Positions 35,601-46,323 of a stretch of 48,500 nt of DNA are shown piece by piece (position 1 is the stretch's first letter; each line of letters starts with the position of its first letter). A program made the position numbers and the translations under genes. The stretch comes from Bugula neritina (lineage: Eukaryota; Bryozoa; Gymnolaemata; Cheilostomatida; Bugulidae). Below the pieces are notes generated by a model. That model was not told where the DNA came from and did no database searches. It worked only from the letters and a program-made list of their open reading frames with translations. The stretch spans positions 15,379,998 to 15,428,497 of the forward strand of contig OZ037767.1 of assembly GCA_964035545.1 (NCBI GenBank), written 5' to 3'.

Positions 35601-36122
35601 AACTAACTTATGCTAGTATATAGTTGCCATCCCTGTGAGAAACCCGTGATAGAAGGGGTTTTTGTTAAACCAGGCTAAGGACTTATTTATATGTGGCACA
35701 AGAGAAAGTATGACTGGATGCTCTTCCTAACATCACCAATGGCCTTTGTCTAGGTTGGAACCAATGACTTCGTGTTTACTACGCAAACGCTCTAACCCCT
35801 AGACCACGAGCTAACACTTAGCTACAATTACAGCTTTTCCTATGCTCTAGGTTATGCTTGTAGATAATAAACATTAAGAAGACCCTGGCTTTAGCATCTG
35901 GCGCCGAGAGGGCCGGAATCCGCCCCTCCACCGAGACGATGGACACAGACGTGAAAAGCGCCAAGAAACCCGCAAAGATGAAAGGGTAAGAACTCAATTT
36001 AATTAGTCGTTAGTCAAATGCATTACCAATGAGTTCTATTCACTTTATGTGACATGCACTGATCTCTTCCTTGCAGGTTACGTGGAAGTGCTAGTAAAGT
36101 ATTTAAAGGCTCAAACTCGTAG
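32687..36122 (+). CDS. CSN7: COP9 signalosome complex subunit 7
   Basis: Six exons, 32687-32848, 33575-33653, 34006-34281, 34615-34736, 35864-35985 and 36077-36122, give 268 residues, close to the 264-275 of vertebrate CSN7A/B. CSN7 is a PCI-domain scaffold subunit of the COP9 signalosome, which removes NEDD8 from cullins. Diagnostic stretches are ALEAPNLYVFGELLD near the N-terminus, HLSIVSLAAKCKQIPYSLLL and RELEDLIIEAIYAGLI in the PCI winged-helix region, and NIKKTL followed by a basic Lys/Ser tail. Exon 5 was started at 35864, because that acceptor restores the conserved NIKKTL. Intron 1 contains a 40-bp inverted repeat, and intron 4 a minus-strand SINE. All splice sites are GT-AG and phases agree. 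A housekeeping gene, so useful as a phylogenetic anchor. Confidence 0.95.
33382..33421. repeat. Inverted repeat in CSN7 intron 1
   Basis: 15-bp perfect arms CTATACTAATTATTA and TAATAATTAGTATAG around a 10-base loop. Confidence 0.85.
35622..35816 (-). mobile_element. tRNA-derived SINE in CSN7 intron 4
   Basis: Reverse complement of the family seen at 11630-11842. Read on the minus strand, the head is GTTAGCTCGTGGTCTAGGGG (A box) with a B-box-like GGTTCCAACC, and the body has GGAAGAGCATCCAGTCAT. This copy keeps the tRNA-like head better than the other. Confidence 0.82.
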
Positions 36123-36941
36123 CTCCGCCAGGTCAAGGAAATACTATACTATCAGAGTTGTGACACTCTTAGCCTAAGGACTCTTTTGCAGCATTGAAAC
36201 CTCTCTGAGGCTACATTAACATTGGCCTAGCTGCAGACTGTAACCTGACTATTTCTTCTTTAGCTCAATAATTGTGGTACCAGTTTTGTTGAGCAGTACA
36301 GCTCTGTTGCCTCGTCCAAGTGACCATCTTTTGAATTTGTTGTGAAAACATCAACTGGCTGTACCTTGGAAATCATCAAATAAACTTTATGTGTATTCAT
36401 CAATACAAATTTGCATTCATTTAATTTTAGTCTTTAGTAATTTCCTATGTTTTATGATTTTTGTAATTTGGTGTACTCAAGGGTTGAGATCGAAGAAGCC
36501 AATTTGTAATTAGACCCTTTGCTATGAATGGTGAGCATGAACAACGTATTGATCTCTTATCCGTTCCGAGTTAAGTTGCACGCACAATGTTTACTCAATC
36601 AATAGAAAGGCTGCAAGTATTGGATTTTTTTAATATTTCTTAGCCTTCAAAAAAAACTGAACTAAATCATGTGATTCTCAAACTGTATTCTCTGAACTCA
36701 GGCTATACTCACAGGCTATACGCTGTATATACTCGGAATAATGTATTCCCTAATGTCTTAGTCTATTGGTAACAGCTGAGTCAACATGTCTAGCTTCTAC
36801 TTTTCAGTCAGTAAGTCTTCTCCATAATTCATCTGACATTTTTATGAGTCACTTTTTCCGGAATAAAAAATTTCAATTCTGTTATGTCATTGTGTTGGTT
36901 GGTCATCTTACACTTTGTGGATATATAGAAAAGGTGTGATT
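36123..36941. other. CSN7 3' region and 5' flank of copy D
   Basis: Apart from the CSN7 poly(A) signal I see no gene, RNA or repeat. Copies B and D show no obvious shared promoter sequence here. Confidence 0.5.
36379..36384 (+). promoter_or_regulatory. Polyadenylation signal of CSN7
   Basis: AATAAA about 255 bases after the CSN7 stop, in a less AT-biased context than most of the window. Confidence 0.6.
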
Positions 36942-37143
36942 ATGCTCTGTTTTTATTTTATAGGTTGTATAATAGTAGTTTTAGAGTTGCATTGTGGATA
37001 TGAACTTCAGTATATGGGTTGCTATAGCGACAGTAATGAAAGAGCTCTTTCTGCCTTCCACTTCAAAAGCTTTAAAATGGGAGTCAATTATTGCATAGGC
37101 TTATGCATTTTACATGGTAAACAACGTTATACAAAATATTTAT

Positions 37144-37191
<48 letters not shown>

Positions 37192-39675
37192 AAGAGTTTG
37201 AAATTGAATAAAAACGGTTTTTATTCTGCCCCATCTTTCGTTCTTCTATAGCACAAAAATACATTTAAATTTGTTATTATTGATGTTTTTATTATGCCTT
37301 GCAAAATTTTTTACATAGAGCTGGGTCAAGAGCAACCAATTTTTAGTTAAACATATAAACACATTACGTAGCAAATACTAGTCATAAACTAGTAAATGTA
37401 TAGCATCTCTAACTTTAGGATTTACTTTTTTTAATTATATATAGTCAAAGTTCGGCCAAAACCTAGATATATCTTGATATAATAAGTAATATCTATAATA
37501 ATAATAAGTAATTATTATAATATAATATAATAAGTCATATATATATATGACTTGATAAAATTGCGATATAATGTTATTATAGTGTTGATTTACTTAGAAG
37601 TAGATAGATTATTCAGTTTAGCAATATGGTTCAGCTATTTATTTTAATGGAGACACAGGAACAAAAGAGAGGGATTATGGGTAAAAGGGAAACATATTAC
37701 AAAATGATGCAATATAGAATCTATAAGTATGTAAAGAACATAACTCTAAAGTTGTAATATAAGTGACTGATTTTCACTACGTATTCAATTTATAGTACAT
37801 ATAATATTTAAGAATAAATAATATAATTAAATGATAATATTTTAATGTGTCGACTTGAACTCACTTGTATATTTACTTTAATAGGACAGCCCTATGCTGC
37901 GCTAGAGATGGGTGACGAGTGCTATTGTGGTCTCACATACGACAAGTATGGATCCAGCGATAAGTGCAGTAAAAAATGCTCTGGGAACTCTCAGCAGACC
38001 TGTGGAGGGACTTGGGCCCTCAGTGTGTACAGCACGTTCAGTCGTGAGTATAACAGAAAATTCAGGAGACTAGTGTGACCTCCCCTCCGTGTAGCCCCAA
38101 CCATATTAAACGGTTTGTGACAAGATTCAATGCTATGTCAAGGTTGAAAGTAATAAATGAGCATTGGAATGAAAATTTTATGAAGTTTAGGTCAATACCA
38201 ATAAAGACTGCATTGAAAATCCAAATAACTAGCAGAAATAGCAGATTCTTTGCAAGGAAGAAATGCAGTGCATATATGTGATACCTGCTAAACCTGACAC
38301 CCTTGTAGATGCATGTCCCTCTTTTGTAGAATATAAGTTACTTGTGGCCATAGTATAATGTGCAGGTATAAGGGAACATTACAATATTTTCAATTTCTCA
38401 ACAATGATATCTAAACAACACCTTTATGTTCTTATATATTGAACAGGTGATGTTAAGGTGAAGAAACCTATGAGTCAGAAAGAGCTAAGAGATTTGTTTG
38501 TTACCAGTTCTGTAGATGCTACCAGAATACTACCCGATATCAAGTCATTCATGTTATATCCTTGGTTGGAGAACAGGCTGGCAGCCGTCACGTCTCAACA
38601 GCTAGTGAGAATCAGTCCGACTGGGGATTGCGAAGTGTTGGCTGGTGTGCAGCTAACCGAATGCTCGATAAAGCCTAACTCCTTTACTTTTAACAGCATC
38701 AGTCACTTCATTTCAGTGGATTTCTCGCAGCTGCGAGATTCCTCGGAGCTCTTCAGTCAGAAAGTGTTTCTGGTGGCAGATCGTTTTGACCATTGCGTGA
38801 AGTTGGTTGACCCGAGTAACCTAGAAGATGCTAACCCTATTGTGATTGGTCAATGTAGCACGCCCGGGAGATTAGAGAATGTTTTTAGCAGATCTCTAAA
38901 CGATATTAGACTGACGAGCCCAATTCATCTTTCAGTTGTAATCGCGTCTGATGTCATCAGAATAATCATCAGCTGTAAGAAGGACGAACGCGTCTACCCA
39001 GTTATTTTGAATGTGTTTACCGACGATTATTATTTCTATGATTACTATTTAGAGGAGTCCCGGGGTTTCCTTTCAGATGTTGTTAACTCTTACTATTATC
39101 CACAAATACATTTACTCCAACAAACCCAAAATAATCAAAGTGGTTGGAACTGTTCTTTAAACCTGTTAACCGATGACTTTAACGTTACATCCAGCTATAG
39201 ATGTGCGGCCAAGTTAAATGCAAATATACCTGAAATGCTTAAAAGTTGGCCGCTTTATATAAACAATGGCAAATTAAAATATTTCAAGTATTCTTGGACT
39301 AATAATGTATTAAATACCGTAAATGTAAAAATCAACGGTTTAGCTCGAGAACTTACAAACTCACTTGACTTGTTCGACATCGCCCCTGATTCTCAGAAAG
39401 TCATCCTGTACAGTGAGAGTCAAAAGATGTTCTACTTCACTGAGCCTAGTACTAGAGTCCGATTTACTTTGCAGGCTGATACTACGTGCAATGAGCAATG
39501 GATAAAAATGAAGACAAATGGTAGCTTGGAGTCGTGTGCACATTTCTGCTACAAACAAGTGGATGATAAGTGCACATCATTTACTTTTGATGATAACAAG
39601 GACTGCTTTTTGCACAGCAGTGAAGTGCTGAAAGCAGAAAGTCATAGAAGCTGTTATATTGTTCATCAGGAGTGA
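36942..39675 (+). CDS. WSC-NHL-PAN family secreted protein, copy D (complete)
   Basis: Exons 36942-37116, 37885-38043 and 38447-39675 join in phase 1 to give 520 residues. The start is the ATG at 36942, because it gives a typical hydrophobic leader (MLCFYFIGCIIVVLEL); the earlier open codons have no ATG. The WSC domain has MGCYSD, CIGLC, ECYCG and TCGGTW. Exon 3 has an NHL-like strand (VFLVADRFDHCVKLV) and a PAN/apple-like end (ESCAHFCYKQ, KDCFLHS). It is the most diverged member: it lacks the shared near-identical patches of A, B and C, and its coding sequence is less AT-rich. Intron 1 carries a (TA)n tract. No membrane segment, so secretion is inferred. A short LTR element lies 210 bases downstream. 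Confidence 0.85.
37147..37188. repeat. (TA)n microsatellite in copy D intron 1
   Basis: About 42 bases of alternating TA, 30 bases inside the intron. Confidence 0.95.
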
Positions 39676-39885
39676 TTTAATTGACTTAAAGTTTCATGAT
39701 ATGTATGCAAAGATGTCTGTAAAAGCTATGCTAGTAGAAAGTTTACTAGTGGGACAATTATTATTCCCCCTTTGAACATTTTACCATTTAGCAAGAAAAT
39801 AATAGTGATATAATTTCTATTACTTTTCTTTAAATTTTGAAGTGAAAATATTACAACAATTAAAAACTTATTAGGAAGAAAGGAC

Positions 39886-40013
39886 TGTAAGATGATCTGA
39901 TGTTGACAAGCTACAAGCTAACAAGTACTAAAGCTACTGACAAGTGATAGCCGAAGGAAAGCCAACAAGGAACACTCTGGAGCTAGAGCTTAACCTGGTA
40001 GGTTAACACTACA
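39886..40013 (+). repeat. Left LTR of the short element
   Basis: 128 bases, identical by eye to 42421-42548. Confidence 0.95.
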
Positions 40014-40337
40014 TGGCGCAGTCGGCAGGATATTGAGGAGACAAGAGTTACAAAAGAGAGAAGTGTGTTGTTTGGAGTTCACTAGACTTCAGAGGTTTAT
40101 ATTTGGAAAAAAGAGTTGAGAGGCTTGTTGAGAAAGGTGGTGAGTGTTGACTTTTGAGCAATTTATAAAGAATACTAATAGATTCAGAATAAGAGTGACT
40201 GCGAAAGGAACTGAGAATTAAACTTAAAAAGACACGGATGCCCAGAGATTGAAACTGAGAGTACAGTGCATAATCACGAGATAGCTGCTTAAAATTAAAT
40301 TGTTTTATTTACTCTATTAAAACTGCTCAAGTGTAGT

Positions 40338-41711
40338 ATGGCTCATGAAGACATCAAATTAGACCTTAATGCTTTTCCTAAATTAAAGTTGGATGAAAGC
40401 AACATAACCAAATCTTGGAACTCATGGCTCATTCAATTTAAATTGAGCATAGAAGTTACTTCCCTTAATGCAGGGTTTGAAGTAGTAGGGGATGAACAGG
40501 TTAGCAGATTTAGAGGTAGGAGAAAGCTTTTAGCTCTGTTAGGAGCTGTAGGGTCAGAAGGTCTTGATACTTTACAGTCATTAGGTTTTGATTTGAATAA
40601 TAACTCTGATGATGGATATGAGTTAGCCTTAGACTTACTGCAATCTCACTATGATAGAGATGATACATTTTATGTGAAAACCATGAAGTTTGTCACTGTG
40701 ACCCAAGCTTGTGGAGAAAACGAAATCGATTATTTGCTAAGAGTTGAGAAGCTAAGTAGAGCAATAAACTTTGGCAATAATGATGATGTTAGAATGGGAT
40801 TTGCAGTTGCACTAGCAGTTAATGGTCTAAGAAATACAGGATTACGTAGACATTTGTTGCAGCATGCTAACCTAAGCTGGGAACAGCTGAAAAGAAAAAG
40901 TCGTGCTGCACATTTAGGTAAACTTTCTGAGGATGCTTTAAATGCAATAAACAATGAATGCATAGATGAACAGTCAATTGGTAGACTCACATATTCTTAC
41001 CAAGCTAATGGTAACTCAGAACATTGTAAGAAAAGAGATAAAGTCCTACATAGATCTAATTATGATAAGATAACTTCTATCAATAGAGACAACTCTTTTT
41101 CAAAGAAAAAGGAGGCATGTAATTCATATCAACATTGTAGTTATAAATCGCAAAATGCTTACAAAAGTCATGGTAGATGCTTTAGATGTGACCGTACAGG
41201 ACATTATGTGAGAAACTGCCCTAAAACCCGTTGCTACATGTGCAAGGAATTTGGCCACATTGCTCAAGATTGTTCTGATAACGAAAGATACCATCACAAA
41301 AAGAGATATGTGGAACAAAGAGAAAACAGGATCGGAGTTATGGACTCCTTAAAATCAGTGAAGTTTTCTAAAAAGAGTGATGTGACTTATAATCACAATG
41401 TCAGTCCTAAAATAACAAGGACTTTACTAGTTAGTGGTAGGCGTGTAGAATTCTTGCTAGATACTGGGTCTGAGGTTTCTACACTTACTGAGGCGACTGC
41501 AGAAAAGTTGAACATTAAATTAAAGGAACCAGATAAGCATATTACAGGTGTTGATAAGTCTTTGGTGAATGTGCTAGGCAGAGCTAAGGTTTGCATTGGC
41601 GACTTCAACAGATTTGTGGATACCAAGATTTATGTATTGGCAAACTCTACTGAAAATTTGCTTGGTATAGCTGATATTACTAGGTTAAAATTGCTGGATC
41701 TGCAATGTTGA
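40338..41711 (+). CDS. Gag-protease polyprotein of the short LTR element
   Basis: 457 residues, ATG to TGA, intact. Residues 1-200 form a helical capsid-like region of the kind seen in animal gypsy-type Gag. Two CCHC zinc knuckles follow in tandem (CFRCDRTGHYVRNC and CYMCKEFGHIAQDC). The last hundred residues are a retropepsin-like domain with the active-site motif LLDTGSEVS and a late LLGIADI strand. The ORF stops directly after the protease, where pol would begin in an autonomous relative. Translation as one frame suggests equal amounts of protease and Gag. Codon use is AT-rich like the host, unlike the Ty3/gypsy element at 13051. Confidence 0.9.
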   Translation: MAHEDIKLDLNAFPKLKLDESNITKSWNSWLIQFKLSIEVTSLNAGFEVVGDEQVSRFRGRRKLLALLGAVGSEGLDTLQSLGFDLNNNSDDGYELALDLLQSHYDRDDTFYVKTMKFVTVTQACGENEIDYLLRVEKLSRAINFGNNDDVRMGFAVALAVNGLRNTGLRRHLLQHANLSWEQLKRKSRAAHLGKLSEDALNAINNECIDEQSIGRLTYSYQANGNSEHCKKRDKVLHRSNYDKITSINRDNSFSKKKEACNSYQHCSYKSQNAYKSHGRCFRCDRTGHYVRNCPKTRCYMCKEFGHIAQDCSDNERYHHKKRYVEQRENRIGVMDSLKSVKFSKKSDVTYNHNVSPKITRTLLVSGRRVEFLLDTGSEVSTLTEATAEKLNIKLKEPDKHITGVDKSLVNVLGRAKVCIGDFNRFVDTKIYVLANSTENLLGIADITRLKLLDLQC

Positions 41712-41827
41712 TGTAAAATGATACATGTGTGTTGTAGATATGGAAAAGTGTATTGATGTTCACTGTAATGATATAAACACATTATTGCAGTGGAATACTA
41801 TGGAATGACAGGCAGAAACAGTTACCA

Positions 41828-42170
41828 ACAATGTTGTCTGCTCCCGTGAGTTTAACTCATGGAAGACTCTGTAAGCCGACGAGAGAAGTCAGTTGTGACC
41901 CTCGCTGTTGCTTCACGGGGTGTGAGCCGAGTGTAGTCTATATGCAGACCCTCGACATCTCACTTTCAGATAATATGATAAATGTGAGGTTTGACCTCAG
42001 TACTGACATGACATCATCAACATTGCTACTAATGTTGTCTGCTCCTGTGAGTTCCTTAGTTTAACTCATAGAAGACTCTGCAAGCTAGCAAGAGAAGTCA
42101 GCCTTGACCCTTGCTGCTACTTCACTTTCAGATAATATGATATATGTCAAATTTGGCATTGTTCTTCCCA
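41828..42170 (+). repeat. Imperfect direct repeat in the 3' part of the short element
   Basis: A block containing ATGTTGTCTGCTCC, GAAGACTCT, AGAGAAGTCAG and CACTTTCAGATAATATGATA occurs at about 41831-41990 and again at about 42032-42145. It lies between the ORF stop and the purine tract and has no coding capacity. Confidence 0.75.
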
Positions 42171-42420
42171 ACAGTGCTAGCAATGAGAGGAGGTAGAATT
42201 CGACATCTAGGACTGAGCCACTTTGAACCACTTCATAATAAGTTTAAGTATTCAAGGGCATTAGTTGAAAGCTAGTTTTGTTTGAATTGATTGCACTTCT
42301 CTTTTAAAAGAAAAGGGCATGTGGAATTATTAGCATCATGATGATGATAATATAGATATGTGTTCTGGTATTCTGAAAATGTGCTCTTGTGCCCTGCTTC
42401 TCTTTTGTAAGGAGGGAGCA

Positions 42421-42548
42421 TGTAAGATGATCTGATGTTGACAAGCTACAAGCTAACAAGTACTAAAGCTACTGACAAGTGATAGCCGAAGGAAAGCCAA
42501 CAAGGAACACTCTGGAGCTAGAGCTTAACCTGGTAGGTTAACACTACA
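42421..42548 (+). repeat. Right LTR of the short element
   Basis: 128 bases, followed by the AGGAC target duplication at 42549-42553. Confidence 0.95.
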
Positions 42549-43389
42549 AGGACTACATACTACCATATACTATATATCATGGTCTTCAATAGTATTCAGC
42601 TGACAGTGAATAAATGCTACAATTTCTAACAATGAATTAGAATACATAAATCCAATGATTTCTGTTAGCTTAACTTTCAATCATTGGTTAGGATGTGAAA
42701 ATAGTATTTTACTGCTTCAATTTAAAGTAAAAACTGTTTCGATAGTGTTGAATTATTACAAAATAATACTTTTGGTCATATCTTTCCAATTTGTATAATA
42801 AATTAAAAATACATCAAATAGCTATATTATGGGAAGTTGCACGCCCTTCTTTTGAAATGTTCTGTCTCCTATAAACATTTTTTTACATCAAATGAGAGAT
42901 ATAATTATCTTTGCAAAGTGAAAACACAAAAGGGAAGTTTTGACTTTTTATAACCCTTTCATTGTTGCCGCTGCTGCTTTACAGTTATTTCTTAACATGA
43001 CGGTGTGGAACAGAACATTAATTTGTATTGCAACAGACCACAATATACTATTTACCTGATTCAAATGTCATGTAATTCTTATTCGTAATTCATTACACTA
43101 AACATTCAATTTATAACCCAAATGAAAGTAAAATTATAAAAATTCCATTATAGCTTATAATCACTCAATTTTTCTAACAAACGATTACTTCAATGCAAAC
43201 ATGAAAGATAACAGCAAATTGTTCTGTGACCATTGGCTGATAACTAATATAAACTAAATAAAAGATAAATAACCAAAGTTAATATAAATAAAAGGTATTG
43301 CCAGGTGAGACCATACATAGGCGTTGTGTAGAGAGGCGGCTAAGAGAAGAAGAGGTAGTAACTTTAACCAAGCAGAGAAATAACTAACA
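42549..43389. other. 5' flank of the ShKT-domain gene
   Basis: No gene seen. A TATA-like element (TATAAATAAAAG, 43283-43294) lies about 107 bases before the ShKT gene ATG and is a reasonable core promoter candidate. Confidence 0.5.
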
Positions 43390-45073
43390 ATGAAGAGAGT
43401 TGTGAAGATTGTGCTGTGTGTCACTGTAGCCTTGGGCATGGTAAGTCCAGCAGACTATTGATATAACCATGCTAATATGTATTTCAGAATATAACACTCT
43501 TAACTAGAACCATGTTTGACAGGCTAACTTACAGCATATATAGCTAACTGAAGGTGTGGAATACAGGCTCATATCTTAGCACACGATTTGTAATGGATTC
43601 ATCTACAGCTTTATCCTGTCAAAGTAGAAATGCTTCTATTTGTTTACATCCAAAAATCCATAATAAGTGAACACTGAATATAACATTGTGTGTTCATCAT
43701 AGATTTTAATTTTACATCAATAAATAATTTGTCCATTATTGCCATGCAATAACATTATGAAGTAGTTTTTCATTAATTATAAGTTAGAAAATAACTTTGG
43801 CCATTAGCTAGAAATTGAAGTAACATGTGTGTCAGAATTTTGCAATTAAATTATTGGCTATATATGTATGTTATGCCACTCATAGTGAACCAGTATTTCA
43901 GTTTTACTTGGAAAATACTTCATTTTTACTTACGGGAGCTCTATTCAAAACACACAAGCCAATATATACACCTTTTCCAACAGGTTAAACCTCAACTTTC
44001 TTCCAACTGAAAATTAATCATGAAGTGGTCACCAATTCATTCCACTTTGCTGTCTAATAAATGGTTTATTTTTTGCACACATGCATCTTGACCTTTTACC
44101 TTAAGAAGAAACGCTGCCAGTTTAGCTCATGGGTATCTTGTTTATTTTCATAATATAGCAATACCAATCTTGAAAATATGCCTATATATAAATATATGCA
44201 CTATAGTAATTAAAGATAAACCAACTTATTAAAATGTTTAGATATACTGTTTAGAGATCATTGAGTTTAAAATGTGGGCATAAAAAGTCGAACTGACTAC
44301 TTTAGGTAACCTCTCAGCAACAGCTAAAACTGTGCAATGAAAAGATCCCGGACTCAGCCCAATGTGACATGGACCCAGAGAGTTGCAGCAAACCGGAAAT
44401 GCTGCCTTACTGTCAGAGATACTGCAAGTTGTGTGATGACTCCAATGAAAAGCTCCCACTTAATAGTATTTCTTCCAAGACAACATCTTGTACGGACAAG
44501 AACCCTCTACTCTGTTCTCTCCGAAAAGCCTCTTGCTCTACAGACGACATGGTTAGAAAGAGCTGCCCAAAAACTTGTGGATACTGCATTCCTGGTTCCA
44601 ACGCAAATGAATGCGTCGACAGAAATCCAACCCTCTGTCCAATGCGAGTGAACGACTGTGAAAATGTGGAGGTTAGAAGTAGCTGCAAACTCACATGCAA
44701 CGCCTGTTCAAAAGAACCCAATACAATAGCCCCAACTCCTATTTCAACACAGAGACCTGTCACAGCGGCCCCAACAACTTAGAGAAATTATAAAAGCACT
44801 GCTAAGAAGTGCTTAGATCAACAGCCTTCCCTCTGTCCTGTGATCAAAGCCGACTGCCAGCATGCTGAGGTCCAGGCCATCTGTGCACAGACGTGCGGCA
44901 TCTGCTCTGGCTCCAGTCAGCTAGTTGAAAGCAGCAGAAGGCGATCACCAGAAGTGTACAGTCCAAGAGAGCTTTGTCGAGACTGGAATGTTCTTTGCCC
45001 GCGAGCACAGCAAGAATGTGATGGTAACCAGTTCGTGCAAACACTGTGTCCATATACTTGCGGGAGTTGCTAA
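43390..45073 (+). CDS. Secreted protein with five ShKT domains, interrupted by an in-frame TAG
   Basis: Exon 1 (43390-43440) encodes a signal peptide (MKRVVKIVLCVTVALG); a phase-0 intron leads to exon 2 from 44306. Three six-cysteine ShKT domains follow (around 44333-44434, 44488-44588 and 44611-44709), then a Thr/Pro linker and TAG at 44780-44782. The same frame continues without further stops through two more complete six-cysteine ShKT domains (about 44810-44908 and 44978-45072), ending in TAA. ShKT domains were named after a sea-anemone potassium-channel peptide but are common in secreted animal enzymes and structural proteins, so the name does not imply a toxin. Here there is no attached enzyme domain. 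The TAG may be a nonsense mutation, a polymorphism, a site of readthrough or a sequencing error; no suitable intron removes it. Confidence 0.82.
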
Positions 45074-45241
45074 ACGCTGCCGAATAGGTCAGCGTGATTT
45101 ATGCAGACGATTTTGTTAACTCTAATTTTTCAACAGTATTCTAAAACCTGAACTATATTTCAGAGATTGAAGTTATAACATGGTCATACTTGTACATTAT
45201 AAAACGTTCTCAAACTGTTTTGAATTTTAATTGTTTTCCCA

Positions 45242-45281
<40 letters not shown>

Positions 45282-46323
45282 TAAGTTTTAATTTTTTGAA
45301 TACCTTTTAAGCTCAAGCCTGTATTTGACTTTTGTTTGGCTAACTTTTTTAATAAAGCAAAATGTCTATATCACAATCACAATCATATTATGTTTGCAAG
45401 TTCCACAAAGTAAGTTAAATGTTTTACTTTGTAATTCAAATCTTGAGTGAACAAGGACTAACTAAATAAATATTTTAGATTTGAACTAAATGCAGCTATA
45501 TATATGAATCACCAGGAGATAATTTGATTATAGTATTTATTTAATAGATTAATAAATGATTCTCAGTCTGAATCCAGTAAAACTACTTAACACCCACATT
45601 ACGCCAGCGTAACAATATTCACAAGAAGTTGCCTCTAGATAAGTGTTACACAATCTAAAACTGGAAGTAATCACAAGAATTATATTACTAAGTTCGAACT
45701 TTACTCTCATATCTGAAAGATTTGATAACGGAATAAATTTTTACTACTTGGATGTCTGCCAGATTGACAATTTCTGACAAAATTATCAGTCAATATTTTA
45801 TTCTTCCACTTTTTGCTCGTCTTAAAATAAAAACAATCTAATTACAAGCAATGTTTTCCATAATTCATAACTGCTGCACGTTGCTAACCTGCCTCTTCAA
45901 ATATAATTTAACTTTTTCATACGTGCAGATATTCTGGTCTGGGTAAACACAACAGAAATGATTTAATTTACAGCTTTTATATAGCTATTGGTAGGTATAG
46001 TTACTATACAGATTTATAATGAATTTTTATTTTTTACAAACATTTTATGCTACTGTGTGAAAACGTCGAGTGGTCTATTTATAATATAACTGAGTTCAAC
46101 TTTAAAACCAATCTGAATCTGAAAACGATTTAGGCATGTTATCTAATAGAAACCTAACTAGTAGCTTCATGCTAGTGGTTAGAAACATATTGCATTCAAA
46201 TTGGTTTCAACTCTGTAGATGATCAAATCAGAGGGTGGGTGCACTAATGAAAATGCGCGGTTTATAGATGAGATTGGGGGTGTCAGCAGCATCACTATAA
46301 CCAAAGTTAATAAAAATCATCAA
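45074..46323. other. Gene-free stretch after the ShKT gene
   Basis: Contains the (TA)n microsatellite 45243-45278 and a poly(A) signal. Nothing else recognisable before the duplicated segment starts. Confidence 0.6.
45351..45356 (+). promoter_or_regulatory. Candidate polyadenylation signal of the ShKT gene
   Basis: AATAAA about 280 bases after the terminal TAA, following a (TA)n tract at 45243-45278. Confidence 0.5.

Larger units (their letters stand above)
39886..42548 (+). mobile_element. Short non-autonomous LTR retrotransposon coding only for Gag-protease
   Basis: 2,663 bases with 128-bp LTRs (39886-40013 and 42421-42548) that I find identical, starting TGTAAG and ending TACA, flanked by the 5-bp duplication AGGAC. 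A primer-binding site starts directly after the left LTR (TGGCGCAGTCGGCAGGAT, 40014-40031; donor tRNA not identified). A purine tract AAGGAGGGAGCA ends at the right LTR. The single ORF encodes Gag plus an aspartic protease; no RT, RNase H or integrase remains. It resembles the gag-only terminal-repeat elements described in plants and would need enzymes supplied by another element. Identical LTRs imply a very recent insertion. Confidence 0.92.

Noticed and set aside
15897-44782. Altered genetic code with reassigned stop codons
   Set aside because: In-frame TGA and TAG occur in single places, while TAA, TAG and TGA all serve as normal terminators of intact genes here.
43390-45073. Classification of the ShKT gene as a toxin
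   Set aside because: Multiple ShKT domains in tandem with a linker are common in non-toxic secreted animal proteins; nothing else points to a toxin.
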